This document shows, piece after piece, positions 23,097 through 35,196 of a stretch of DNA of 64,000 nt. The position numbers were made by a program, and so were the translations under genes. The notes below the pieces were generated by a model. The model did not search any database and had not been told where the DNA came from. It worked only from the letters and a program-made list of their open reading frames with translations. The stretch comes from Histoplasma ohiense (lineage: Eukaryota > Ascomycota > Eurotiomycetes > Onygenales > Ajellomycetaceae). How positions within the stretch are numbered: position 1 is the first letter of the stretch; each line of letters opens with the position of its first letter. The stretch is taken from contig JAEVHH010000004.1 in assembly GCA_017607445.1 (NCBI GenBank), positions 2,542,001 through 2,606,000 of the forward strand. Reading direction: 5' to 3'.

Positions 23097-26000
23097 TTCC
23101 CGGCCAGTCGGGATTAGTTATTTGAGAGTGATACCACCCAATCCCTCGATAAATGGAAACGACCTGAGGATGAGCTCCAGCAGAGATCGTCGTCGATGTG
23201 TTTGGTGGAAGAGACAAAACACCCATCCGGTTGCCCACGTTTACTCTCCACTTAGTCGGTTTTGGAGCGATTTTCCAGACGACTGGGAAATTCACACATC
23301 TCTCATTGGTCGATATTTATTTCATTACGACGAATATTATGCAAGGGAAGCCGTGCTGAATGAGAAAAGGCGAAAAAAAAGTAGCTAATCATTGTCCACG
23401 CTTGACGGCTGACAAATGGCAAAAGAAAGCAAATACAAGCAGTGACTTATGGCTTGCGCTGGAGGCTCTTTTCGTTTTCTTATTTTGTTTTATTTCTTCT
23501 TTTTGCTTTCGCCTTCCTTTCTTCCATCTCATTCGTCCTCAGGTGCACACGGGAAAACGGTGTGCTGCAAGCCTGCAAAGTATGAGGAATATGGTTGGCG
23601 GGTAAGGCTACTAGTTAGTGATTTCCAGTCGATGACATCGACAGATTAGAATCCAGAGGATGTACAAGTGGAACAACAATATTCTTTTTTGTGAGATTGG
23701 AGGTGTGCGTGCCTGAATTTTGTATCTGGACCGGGGACATAACTTTCCTGGTATCTGGATCCTGGTGATATTTAGACCCCGATGGATTCGGAGCTTCTGA
23801 AAAGGCTCTGCGAACTTGTGTAGTACCGGTGTTCTGAACATTTTCCCCAGTTGTTTCTCTGCCATTCCGTTGACATGCATGGAGCCTATTGCCAGAGTGT
23901 ATGAGCAAATACTCAGTATGAGCGCCCAAAAAGCAGCACAGGAGCACGCTAAGTACACATGCCTCATTACCATGCGAATGACTAGTTAAGGCATTGCAAA
24001 ACCATCAATCATCGTTTTGAGAACGACAGATGAGATGTGCTCCGTTGACTGCTCTCTTTTTTTGCCAGTTTTGTTGACGTTACAAATTGCGAAAGAAAAT
24101 TCAAGCATTGACCATGTATTCCTACGGTATTAATTAATAACTTGGTACTGCTAAGCATATACTTCCGAGAATATGGGGATCGGTTCCTGTTCATAAGTAT
24201 TAGTGAATAAGTAGTGTGTAGCATCAACATAATCGTCATCATTATCACCATCAGCGCAATGTCTATCATTCAACTAGTTGAAAAGGGTAATATATATACC
24301 TCAAATTCGAACGATCTCATCAATCCTCCAGAGTTTAAATAAAGAGAAGTGAATCATGCAAAGATGATGACGTTCAGGGTTCTTCCGACTTACCCTCACA
24401 AATTCTGCTTCAAGCGAAAAGTGGCGAACTTGAGCTTCGTCCCTCTGCTAAACTCACCTCAGCTAGCGTTGGCCTGGAAGGCCTGGTGGTGAATCCAACA
24501 CCCTTATTGGCTTCTGCCGCCAGCTGTGTCAGCGGTAAGTTGCGGGATTGGATCACTTTCTGTGGAGTTACATTGATCCCGTTCCTCGCTTCCACTTCAA
24601 ATCTCACTTTTTTGAGCCAGATCTGGAGGAGTTGAAAGGCTTTGAGCGGTTCAAGATGCCCCAATATCTACCAAGCAATTTTGCGAACCCTCGTCGCAAT
24701 GCAACACATCTCCAGATAAATTGAATTGTTGATGTTTGTTCCCTTTTTGTATGGCTGCAGATGATAAATCGTATAATAACATCATCCTTCTTGTCACAAC
24801 TCCCGCCTGTCTAGCAAGAGGCTTTTCCATGACATTCCAGGGCATGACAATCAATTTAACATCCCCGAACCAGCTGTTGGCTGGTGCTGACAAGGCGAGC
24901 CATAGCATAGCAAGTAGCTTTTTACAGCCTCTCACGTGTAGGCAACGTGCGACGCAAATAGTGTCCCGGAGCCCAAGGTGAGTTAGCCCGCAACAGAAAT
25001 GGATAACTATTTCTTCGTGCCAGTTAAGAAATGGGGGGGTGACATTGAACGATACGCTGTTCATGCCCAGCGTAATGTAGCAACGACGGGTGTGAGCATT
25101 TGGCGCTTGCCAGGCTGAACTTATTCTGGCGTTGACTTCGGGAGGTGACAAAAATCCACACGAGCTCCCAGTAACATGGGCGCTTGAGATCAAGCCTGTA
25201 AGGTATTGATTCTCGTGTATCAATACGTCATTTATCGACTAGCTGAACAAGACGTTACAGTGTTTAGAACGCCTAACCCGGGGCGGTCTGTCTTCAGACT
25301 CTGGAGTACATTTTGTGGCTGAGATCACTGTTTCTCAATGGAATCTTCTGAATTTTCCGTGGAGAGTGAAATTGCGGAGATATCGAGTGGGAATAGTTTA
25401 TGCGTTTCCAACTTCTTGAAGTCAAGCTGTTCGATCTCTCTCTTAACACAAAATACTTATGTGCTGCCCGGGGCGGCCTGGGAGGATAAGATCAAGCATG
25501 CTAGCCAGCCGTATGTACTCCGTATGCTCCTGGGCGCCCTAACCTCGCACTTTCTTGCTGGCCACACACTTTTGATTGTCACTCGATATTATTTGCCAGG
25601 GGGACGAAATCGTCGGGAAAATAAAAAACACCACTTGTTTCAAACTGGGACGTTTTAAATACAGGCGACCCTTTGCCAGCAATGAGCCAGTTGAGGATGT
25701 CCGGAAGTGGCTTTTGGCAGTAAGGAAACCAGTGCAACAGAGAGACGCTGCCAACTGGCTGGTGAACCCAGCAAAGCTCCAGCCAGTGAGTCCACTTGGC
25801 ATACCATTTTGGAGCCGTCTGTTCTCTAACCCCAGCATACAGCGCACCAGCAACATTCATTGGGATCAGAGGGAGTAGTTCTGCGCAAGATACGGAGAAC
25901 CACCAGAATTTATAAGTACCCAGAGATTGAAGTGTGTACTGAACAAGTACCTACATAGTATGTACTGTACATACATTCCTTGGTACGGTACACCGATAGC

Positions 26001-26848
26001 CCACCCGCAGTCCTGGCAGGGAACCCTGCTCGAAGTTGGAGCCCACTGGAATGAGGCTTGCATGGTCTCCCCCGCCCGCCACTGGCCATCAGTGGTGCCA
26101 TCGTCGTGATGGCGCCCGTACTGCATATGTACTGCTAAACGGAGCCGTTGTAATCGAATAATACCGCTATCCCTCTGCCTGGGCACTCTCACTCCTCTTT
26201 ACTCCTCTTTCTGGACTTCCTCTTCTTCCTCTCCTTTCTCGCTGTTCTGGTTCTCTCCTTTCAACCTCAACACCACCCATCCTCCACCCTCGACGTCCCT
26301 ATCTCCAAGTTATCGCAGGTGCCGGAGCTCCGTCATTCTCCCGTCGCCTCCTCTAGGGCTGTATCCTCCCTTCGTTTGCTGTCCAGCCGCCCACCATTCA
26401 AACCTGCGGTCAGGCAGCTGATAGTTCTAAAGCCATCCAATTATCAAATATCGGCTCGATCCAACACGAAAATATTCAGATCCTAGCGCCACTCTACACG
26501 ACGAATACCCACCTTTCCAAGTGATCAATCCCCGTCGATCGCGTGTGTATTCTTCGACCAACAACTCGTCGCCAACCAAGACCAGTACTACTAAATTCAT
26601 AACCCAGCTCTCCGTATTCGATTCTGGGAGCAAAAGGAATTTGAAACCAATTCCGGCGATTTGATTTGGATATCAACTACTTTCTATTTGGACCTGTTGA
26701 TTTGTTGGGTGGATTGTAATCGTACCCGAAATCCCGACATCCTGGTTTGATCACGTCGTGGAGCACCTTATTTATTTGTGCACCCCCAGCCTATAAGTAT
26801 TTTGAATCCGCCTGAATGCTCATCTAAATCACTCCCGTTATCGATGAA
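23097..26848. other. 3.7 kb gene-poor spacer
   Basis: Upstream region of the Zn2Cys6 gene on the left and a CT-rich leader of the zinc-ribbon gene on the right. A 190-codon minus-strand open frame at 24651-25223 starts only at TTG, and no family was recognised. One TACTCCGTA motif lies at 25516-25524. No gene supported. Confidence 0.5.
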
Positions 26849-26852
26849 ATGA
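26844..26852 (+). promoter_or_regulatory. Minimal uORF (ATG AAA TGA) overlapping the main start codon
   Basis: The uORF stop overlaps the main ATG at 26849 in the arrangement ATGA. The upstream ATG has a poor context (T at -3); the main one has G at -3. Such an overlap can allow leaky scanning or termination-reinitiation. Confidence 0.6.
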
Positions 26853-28073
26853 CTGAGCCAACGACTCCTGCGAAAACCGGCGCGGAGAAAGATGACGGAC
26901 TCGGGAAATATATGAAGAGGGTGAAGACCGTATTGAAGGGTCGGAATAGAGCATCTGTCTCGAGCATGACCGACATCATTGGTGAATCCAGCAAGTCTGG
27001 AGAAAAAGCGACAGTTACTTCGTCCAGGTAAGTAACTTTAAAGAGCAATGTTGTGGCAGATAGGTGTGGTTTGGTGTCAGTCGTCAATACTGACATATTT
27101 CGTTTCACTCTTCAGCAGCAAGCCAGCCGTCACCAGTGCGAGGAAGACTGCGACGTCGGAACCCGTCCAGGTTCACCAATGGAGCACTCTCCAACAAGAG
27201 AAAGCGCGTGTTTTGTTCGCCAAGTACGGATTGACGTTGGAGCCAGGTGAATGGATGTCGAAGCCCGCAGACAGGAACGTGCAGCGGGTTGAGAAACCAG
27301 TTCGTATGAGAATTCGACGCAACTGTCATCGCTGCCTCACCACATTTGGCGCGGACAAAGTGTGCGCTGGCTGCCAACACTTGCGATGCAAGAAATGCTT
27401 CCGCTATCCACCTGCGAAACCCAAAGATGAATGCCATGAGAAGGACAAGTCCAAGGCTACGGGTTCGTCCAAGAAGCCTGTTCTTACGATTCCTTCACGC
27501 ACGGGAGGTCAAGATCTCGTGCGGAAGCCGATCAGACAGCGAGTGCGTCGCACCTGTCATCGTTGCCAGGCCCTGTTCGTTGGCGATGCAACCGTGTGCG
27601 GAGAATGCGAGCACATTCGGTGCAAGAAGTGTCCTCGAGATCCGTATGTTTTCCAGCTTATATTCAACCTGCCAGCACGAGGAAGTTCATGGTTCAAGAG
27701 ACTAACTGTCATGTTTTAGACCGAAACTGAAGAAATATCCTGACGGTTACCCTGGGGATGTAGATCCACCTTTTGAGCCTCAAGAACGCGTGTGGCGGAA
27801 ACCGAGACGACGGGTAAGGTGGACATGCCACAGTTGCTCGAAACTGTTCCAATCTGGAGACAGAATCTGTTCAAGTTGTCAGCATGAGCGGTGCGCGGAT
27901 TGTATCAGGGACCCGTAAGTTTCCTCCCTATCCATATCCATCTAAATATGTTGTCCTTTTGCTCACCACCGCATCTGTTCCAATCCACCAGACCGAAGAA
28001 AATCAAACCAGAGCCCGATCCTGAACTTCTTCGACGAGTGGAAGAGCGGCTCGCCAAAGTAACGATTTCGTAG
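26849..28073 (+). CDS. Fungal protein with three tandem zinc-ribbon-like (CxxC...CxxC) modules, 4 exons
   Basis: Exons 26849-27027, 27116-27643, 27720-27914 and 27992-28073; 984 nt, 327 aa. After a Ser/Thr/Lys-rich N-terminus come three similar modules of ~30 residues, each introduced by basic residues: RRNCHRC...CAGCQHLRCKKC, RRTCHRC...CGECEHIRCKKC and RWTCHSC...CSSCQHERCADC, each with a CHxC knuckle and a CxxCxHxRCxxC half. Each ends in a proline doublet (RYPP, RDPP, RDPP). Conserved linkers (KYPDGYPGDVDPP, KKIKPEPDPELL) recall a widespread uncharacterised filamentous-fungal family. Function unknown; zinc binding inferred. Introns 2 and 3 cut modules 2 and 3 at the same codon and phase. A two-codon uORF overlaps the start codon. 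Confidence 0.85.
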
Positions 28074-31000
28074 TCAACTTGGCTCTCATCACCCAGTCTT
28101 CTTGCTGATTATCATCCTGGCCATCCCCCTCCTTGTTTGGGTATTTCACTTTTTATCAATTTATTCTTTCTTTTTTGGCTCTCCTCCACCCATGTTCTTT
28201 TCCTTTCTCATCTCGTACCCCCACGACCCCTTGATGACCCTAACGGTACCGAGCGAACAAAAATATTGACTTTGCCCTTAATAAAGCAAACAACCAAACC
28301 CGCAGCTCCTTGTCCTGATTCATATCATATATTCTACAAGTGTTTTGCAGCTCCCCGCTACCCCTACACTACCCCTTTTACCTTCTATACTCTCACACAG
28401 TATAAGATAACTAAAATACTTCTATTATCATAGCCGCTGTTTCCTCGAGCCATCTATTGGTGAGTTCTTTATCTATATACACATATCCAAGCCCTCCATG
28501 TCCTACACTATTATATTATTCCGTCACGTTTCCATTTTATCTTCATCCTTAACTTATCTTGCATATGGATCTTCATCGTGTTGGACAACCCTCATTTTCA
28601 ATTTCATCATTCATATTTTCTCCTGGACGGACCATCCCCCAAATGCTAAGGGTAGTTCCCCTTTTATCATGTTTACTCTTCCTGGAAATATCCACCTTCT
28701 ATTATCAAACAAATGGACCTTTTACCATCAGTACTCTCACCTAGTGATATGATAAGATCATTCAGTTATTATCATACGAGCTTCGGACAAACATCCCCTA
28801 GCCGTTTCGCATTTTCTGCTCGTTCCGTCTAAACCCAAATACCCACCCATCCACATTCCATCAAATTACTGTCCCGTGAGCATGATATCCATAGCTGCAG
28901 TGTATTCTTTTAGCCCACGCATGAAACTTTAGGAACTGTGGAAACGAGATGAGAAGTAACGTGGCTGAATTCTTCCTTCCATGACTACCGAACTCGAACG
29001 AGCAAGACGAGTATCGAACGTCCATTTGTGGAGTTAAGAAATGGAAATTTTCTATATGTCCAGATGGTCGGAGATAGAGGCGAGGGAAGAGGGTTAAATA
29101 GGGCCGTGCTCTATTTAGGTATAGACGCAGGCGTATGATATTGGTTTGGTTTCTCTTTCTGTTACGATACACCACCACATATAAGACAAGCCCATTCATT
29201 ATTACATGACTATCCACTTGTCCGGTGTAAGAATCTTGAATTTCCCGGCGAAGGAGGCAAAAAGCAAAGAAACAAGAAAAAAGTAACGAAAAATATGGAG
29301 TCACCGGGGAATTTTCATATGGTCCTCGGGTCAGTGGGGAAAAAGAAGGTCCAACATGACAGCGGAGGTTATCTTTGTATCAGAGATCCCCAACAGCCCA
29401 AGACTGCTCCACAAAATAAGCTGACACATGGATGGAGATATTTCGAAGGACCTTTTTTAGTTTGAGTTTGGGTTTTATTTTTTGATTGGTGGTGACAATG
29501 ATATGTCAAAGCAAGGAGGAGTCGAGCAAAGCACATACGGAGAAACTGTTTACTTTATTTATTCATTCCTAAGCAGCAGCTGGCCGCTGACCAAGACAGC
29601 GTAAAAACAATAAAGGAAGAGAAACCCTTCATGGAGAATCGGCCATCAATTTCCTTTGACATGCACGTTACGAATCAAGCGGACTTGATCATCGAATGAT
29701 CAAATATCCCCTCTCGGCCTAGCTCCAAAAACCTGCAACTTAATGCAACAACCCGATTCCCCGCGACAGGGGCGTGGAATCGGTTGCTTGGTTCAAAAGT
29801 CAACGCCTGCAGCCTGCAGGGGAGAGGATTTGACTGGACAGCTTTGTTTTTGCGGGCTGAGAGCTGACAACCGCGTGTCTCGTGCGGGTGGCTTTGTTTA
29901 TCTTTATCTTGAATTTTTTTTTTTTTTTTTTTCTGGAAGAATCAGGGAGTCTTGTCAAGTTCTATCTCCAATAACTAACTGATTTTTTCATTCTTGTCCT
30001 TTTATCCAAACAGAAATTCGCCGGTTTCATCTTGAGCTATTGCGCGTGAGTTTGATCCATGGCTGAGTCGCCAAGCAGCTGTCCATGTGCTCCGTATCAT
30101 CCGCTTCAGTCGAAACGGGATCGCTCTTCGTGTATCAGCCTCCAAGTGGCATTCCAGCCATTCAAATAGTTGTACGGAGTACAACTTTGCGAATCATCTG
30201 CGATCATCTGCATCTGCGACTGATATTGCGATGCATAAACAAGTTCTGCTGAAACAATACTAAAACCCGGGACCTTTTTAACCGCTCAGCATCCAACCTC
30301 AGTCCGTCCTTGTATGGGAGAAAACACATTACTTGGGTAGGTAGCAACCGACATGGACAAAACTTTCCCTGACCAAAGGCAGCAGGAAGTATTTCCAAGG
30401 GTTCGGTACATACATTGGATATTAGTGCTGCCATCTGCCTACTAGGCATGTCCTTGTTATGTTAGACCAGTGGGTGGCTACATAAAGGACCAGAACGACA
30501 AGCAAGGCTCTCCTATATTCTCATTCGGACGCCAGACCAATATTGACCACCTTGGCGACAAGGCAAGGTCGAGTGCCTCTGAAACGCCAGCAGGCATGCC
30601 ACCCCAGCCGCCAGTCATTCCTGTACCGCCTGAAAAGAACAAGATACGTAATTCTCATTACCATCCCAATGACTGGCGCCGTAGGCTGCTGGCGGGTTCT
30701 GTTCTGAATAAAATGAGATTTTCTACAATCGCATTGTCGTTCTCGCTCTTTTAAGGGGCGCTTAATTTTTCATATTTCTTTTATTTTTTAAAGTTGAGTC
30801 CTCCAGATGTAATGAAGGCTATTGACTGCCTTTTTCGTGAGGGAGCTTTTATAAACTTGCGCGGTAACCTCTGTTCATTTGTGTCTTTTCTGGAATTGGG
30901 AAGCAGTCTTTCCTCACAAGAAAATTCATTGTCAAACACGGTAGTAATAATCGGGCAATCTTTTTTAAATCCAACAGCAGTAGGGGAGCATGCATACAAT

Positions 31001-34000
31001 TTATTTCATGTCGCTAATCTGTTGATGTGATTGGCAGCTCCGTCTTTTCTTTCCCGTCTGGCGCGGTTGTTCATGCGCAAGCCGTTTTTGTCATCTGTCT
31101 TTCTCTTAGCTGTACAGGGTGTTTCCCACATAAATAATATGTATATCCATGATTATGTCTTGAACTCCTAGAGAACTCATGGTTGTGATCCTTAGGAAGC
31201 TTTCCCCATAGTTCTGGAACGTGGAGCGCTGGGTTTTGGTGTCCGCCGGCGGCCCGCGTGGGGTGGTGGATAAAATGCTAGGGACGGGCCGAAGTGCCTT
31301 GACCCTCCCTACCTTATTGTTGAATAAATGCTTGATTACCCTAAGACATTACGCAGCAAATACTAGGATATACAAAAACCCATTGGAATAAGTAATGAAT
31401 AAATAAAATGCGATAGGCACGCACTTGTGTGTATATTGTTGATCGTCTCAAGAGTTTTATGTCGATAATAAAGACGGCCAATGAACCCTGAAAATGGGTG
31501 AGCTAATCATAAAAGACTAAAAAGGCTGAACATCTCGCAGCTCGTCATTCTACCCCGAAATACGTTGAAAACCTTTCTCCTTCTTGCATCTTGGCCCATT
31601 ATGTTTTCCACTGCCGCCTTCCTCCTCTCGTGCTATGTGTTCCTGTTGCTATGGTTCGATTTATCCCAAGGACATGTAGTTGCTTCTGCAGATCTCATTA
31701 CAACCTTGCAAACTTGGTCTGAGCGCGGATGGGTTGAAAATATTTCCTCCGACAGACCATATTCCCGGGATCTTGGCAGCGAAGCAGAATAAATAATAAC
31801 ACGTCCACTGCATACTAGTATGCACGTACGGTGTAACATGTGCAATGCATTCATTCAAAGAATTGCGCCCGACCCCACCAGCGTATTCTTCGGGGTTCTG
31901 TCAGAGTCGAACAGGTGGCATTGCATGTAGCTCATACAATATTCAACTGGGAGTCGGCTTTCCAAAAAATGAAGTGGCGTTGACGTGAGGATAGGTCGCT
32001 TCTGGCTGGCGTGTACAAAATACAACCATGAGCTTCTACGGAGTACTGTGTACGCAGTAACAAGACTAGGGGAATGCACGTGTATTCGACACCAACTTTA
32101 GAGGAACAACACCCGGCATACGCTGTGTCGATACAGGGTCTGGCCGGCAAGAAATGTGGCAAGCCAGGATGGGAAAGAAAGGATTATATTTTCGCCTTCT
32201 TGAGACAGCCTGCTTATGTGCATAGACGCTTTTCAGAACAGATAATCGTAATAATACCCTGCACTGTGTAAGCAGAATATTTATCAAAAACTTGCCACGC
32301 AAGGATTAAAAGTAATCGACCGCCAGCATCCTGGGCGGGGTAGTTGTATGGGTCCCAGGTCGATAGTCACACCTGATAAATGCCCTGTCCCGTCTCAATA
32401 AAAGTGCGCAATGACTTTTTTCCCTTTGGAGAGAAACTCTCCCTCGCCTGCATGGAATAGAAACCAACTAGAGACGAGACGGAGATTGACACGGAGTTTA
32501 AGTCATCAGCCTACAAAGCACAACAGCCCTTTCGAAGTGAAACCAAGTAGCTCAAAAGGATCATTTTCCACCACCTTGAAACCCATTTTCGGTCATTGAG
32601 ACTCCCTTGAGAACAAGTGTGTCCTACCCCATCAGTGCCCCAAGGAATATCCTTAAACTTCTGCGCATGAGCATGATTGGACGCCTAGCTAGGCCCAAAT
32701 CTCTGCCGTTGAACAACGCATTGGGGCGCTCCTTATGCGGAAAACTGCAGCTCCGTGTTCTTTCAGTGGACACAATATTCCAGCAATAGGGAAACTAATA
32801 GGAACGTTCCGCGGACTGGAGTTTTTCCTCCCAGAGTGGAGTTAGGACAGGACAAGCGATTTAAAGAAACACGCATTTTCTTTTTCCTGTCTGCTTGTTC
32901 TCTCCAAGCTGCATATTTTATGCAAGTTTGTTGTCCAAACTCGGAAAGCTACAGAAGACCACAGCCCATGCAATGTTGTGGTTGGCGGGGTTATGAGCAC
33001 TTGTTGACGCAGGAAGAAGCGAGGGGGAAGTGACTTTTTGTGTGAGAACGCTTCTGCAACAGGCACTTGAATCGGTTCGAAGTGGCTGCATTTCCCACTT
33101 GGTCGGGCAAGACCAGAAGATCTGGTATTGCTGATTGTTCAGATAGAGTAGTTATCGAAGTCCTGGAGATCTGAGTTGTAGATGTTCACTCCGAGACCTC
33201 AATACGGTTTTTAATATCAACCAGCGGATTGTATTTTTACTAGTATTTTTCCAGCACGCCGCTGGTTACACCAGTTCGTCCCGATTGTTGGGTGCACCGA
33301 GACCCTAGCGACGGCTCTTCCGGGGAACGCAAGCCGGGCCACGCTTGTACATGTAATACGCTTGTTGGCCTCTGTATCGTCGCTGAACTCTGGGTTTGGA
33401 AGATCATAGGGTCTGTGCTGACCGGGTGACTCCGCGGCCCGGCCATAGCCTGGTTGTATTGTATCGAAATAAGCGATGTATGTCTCGTATGGTTATTACG
33501 TTCACTGCGTTTTGTTCTGATACAGTACGGGCTGGTACGGAGTCTGAACATCTTCGGCATCCCCGATACTTTGCTTTTTTTAAAAACTTGGAGAAATCCA
33601 ATGGAAGAAGGTATATGTAATAGCAGAAAGCCAATGTAATTGACTTTCAAGTCCTTACCGCCAATTCATCGCGTGGCTGGTCTCATCATCGTTAGCCTCC
33701 AAATTACGAGTATGAACAATCTCAGAGTGCCATGCTGGCTTCACTTGCCAGTAAATCCGAGAAGCCTTTATGCAGCAACTGCGACCTTCAGGAATTCGAA
33801 ATGATGGCCAATTTTGGGAGATATCCTTTGTTTCTTGAACATTATCCAACAACAGGTGCGCAATCTGGAACATCAATCACTCTCCACGTTCGACACGGAG
33901 ATATTAACGCTGAAAACCCTATCGACTCACACGATGAGCTGGTGCTATTCTGTGGTGTTATGCTTCTACGCACCTCGAACACTTCTGCCCAGATGCTTCA

Positions 34001-35053
34001 AACTTCCGGCTCGTGGCTGGTGAAGCCTATCGCGAATCGGGACCAAGGACCCCCTCGTCAATACATAACCTTCAGATATATTTTCCCGCTTGGGCATAAT
34101 CGACAAACCTGCATCCTAGACGGCTTTGGGCAATGAGAATATGATCAGTTCTATGATAGCCATGCGCCCATCATGGTATTTGTGTTCAATGACTACCGAT
34201 GTCTCTCTCACCTCCACTGGGAGATATATACGAATTGCAGGCGCCTCATATGAATTGAGGTTTGCAGCCAATTAGTTTTCATCAGAAGCAATTATTCTTC
34301 TTTTTTCTTTGATAGAAGGCATTCTATCTATATTTCTAATTGCAGCAGTATTACCAATGCTGATTAAGGCCCTGCACCTGCACCGCAGGACATTTGATCC
34401 TCGAGCCTTATATCTCTTTCGGCAATCAGTTGGGATACGTTTTCGTTTTCGCCAGAACTCACGGGTTATGGGCCGAGGGTCTCCGGCCTCAGCAAATTAC
34501 GTATCCTTCTCCCAATTTGCTCTGTTTAGTAATGGAGAATAAATGTTGATGCCGACGAGGAACGCTTTTCCCTCACAGATACAGATGTGAATATGAGTAT
34601 CCTTGCCGAAGGGGGATTGGATTAAGAGAAGTGTGACTGTATTGAATCATCCAAGATATTGGAAAATTTGTGGGGAGGTGGACACAAATCACCAATAAAG
34701 TCCAACTGATTGGTCGAAAGAGATATTTTCAACATTATCAGACCAATGTGTAAGGGGCATGCAACCCTTATATAAAAATCTGGTAGCTGAAGGCCTGATT
34801 CCCGTAATGACGTACCCGGCGGGACTCAGGGGCAAAGGAATTAATGGCACGAGCAAGGGAATATGCTCTTGATTGAATCTTAGGAGCTATGGTATGGATG
34901 AAGTAGAGAAGCATACTTCCTAGTCGAGTGGTCTGGCCATTCTCACAAATTCGTGTAGAAGAGGAAGGCATGATACCCCATCTCGAAACGGCAATGAAAA
35001 TATCAGCTGAAATGCCTGATAACTTTTCACGCAGCTCAGATATACTGAAGGAG
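28074..35053. other. 7 kb gene-poor region
   Basis: No supported protein gene. Directly downstream of the zinc-ribbon gene it is CT-rich (probable 3' UTR). Contains a T19 run at about 29914-29932 and TACGGAGTA motifs at 30173 and 32037. Open frames above 70 codons in this stretch either start at non-ATG codons or match nothing known; the ATG-started frame 33732-34136 (134 aa, plus) has no recognisable domain. Confidence 0.5.
29914..29932. repeat. Poly(T) tract, about T19
   Basis: Homopolymer in the gene-poor region. Confidence 0.9.
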
Positions 35054-35061
35054 AAAAAAAA
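35054..35061 (-). terminator. RNA polymerase III terminator of tRNA-Leu
   Basis: On the minus strand a T8 run begins 12 nt after the tRNA 3' end, the usual Pol III stop signal. Confidence 0.8.
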
Positions 35062-35073
35062 GATAATTGATGT

Positions 35074-35196
35074 TGACAAGAGCGAGACTCGAACTCACGC
35101 GGGTTTCCCCATACCGGATCCGGAAATCTTTACTAGAGATTTCCAAGTTGTTCACGTGACTTGAACGGTACGCCTTAACCACTCGGCCATCTTGTC
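35074..35196 (-). tRNA. tRNA-Leu (anticodon CAA) with a 42 nt intron
   Basis: Minus strand. The acceptor GACAAGA pairs with TCTTGTC, followed by discriminator A. The D arm GCCGAGTGGTTAAGGC forms the A box, the anticodon stem TACCG pairs with CGGTA, a long variable arm (GGG-GAAA-CCC) marks a class II tRNA, and the T arm contains TTCGAGT (B box). The loop is TT-CAA-G, then an intron at 35118-35159, then C, so the anticodon is CAA (Leu). The intron contains CTTG, which can pair with the CAAG of the anticodon region, as known for intron-containing fungal tRNA-Leu(CAA). The 3' CCA is not encoded, as normal in eukaryotes. Splicing would need the SEN complex, one subunit of which is encoded at 44-45 kb. 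Confidence 0.9.

Noticed and set aside
24651..25223. 190-codon minus-strand open frame
   Set aside because: It opens with TTG, the first ATG is far inside, no motif is recognised and no splice partners fit.
28861..29304. 147-codon minus-strand open frame
   Set aside because: Starts at GTG, contains no recognisable domain and lies in AT-rich spacer.
33732..34136. 134-codon plus-strand open frame
   Set aside because: ATG-started but no recognisable motif, and both strands carry equally long frames here; insufficient to call a gene.
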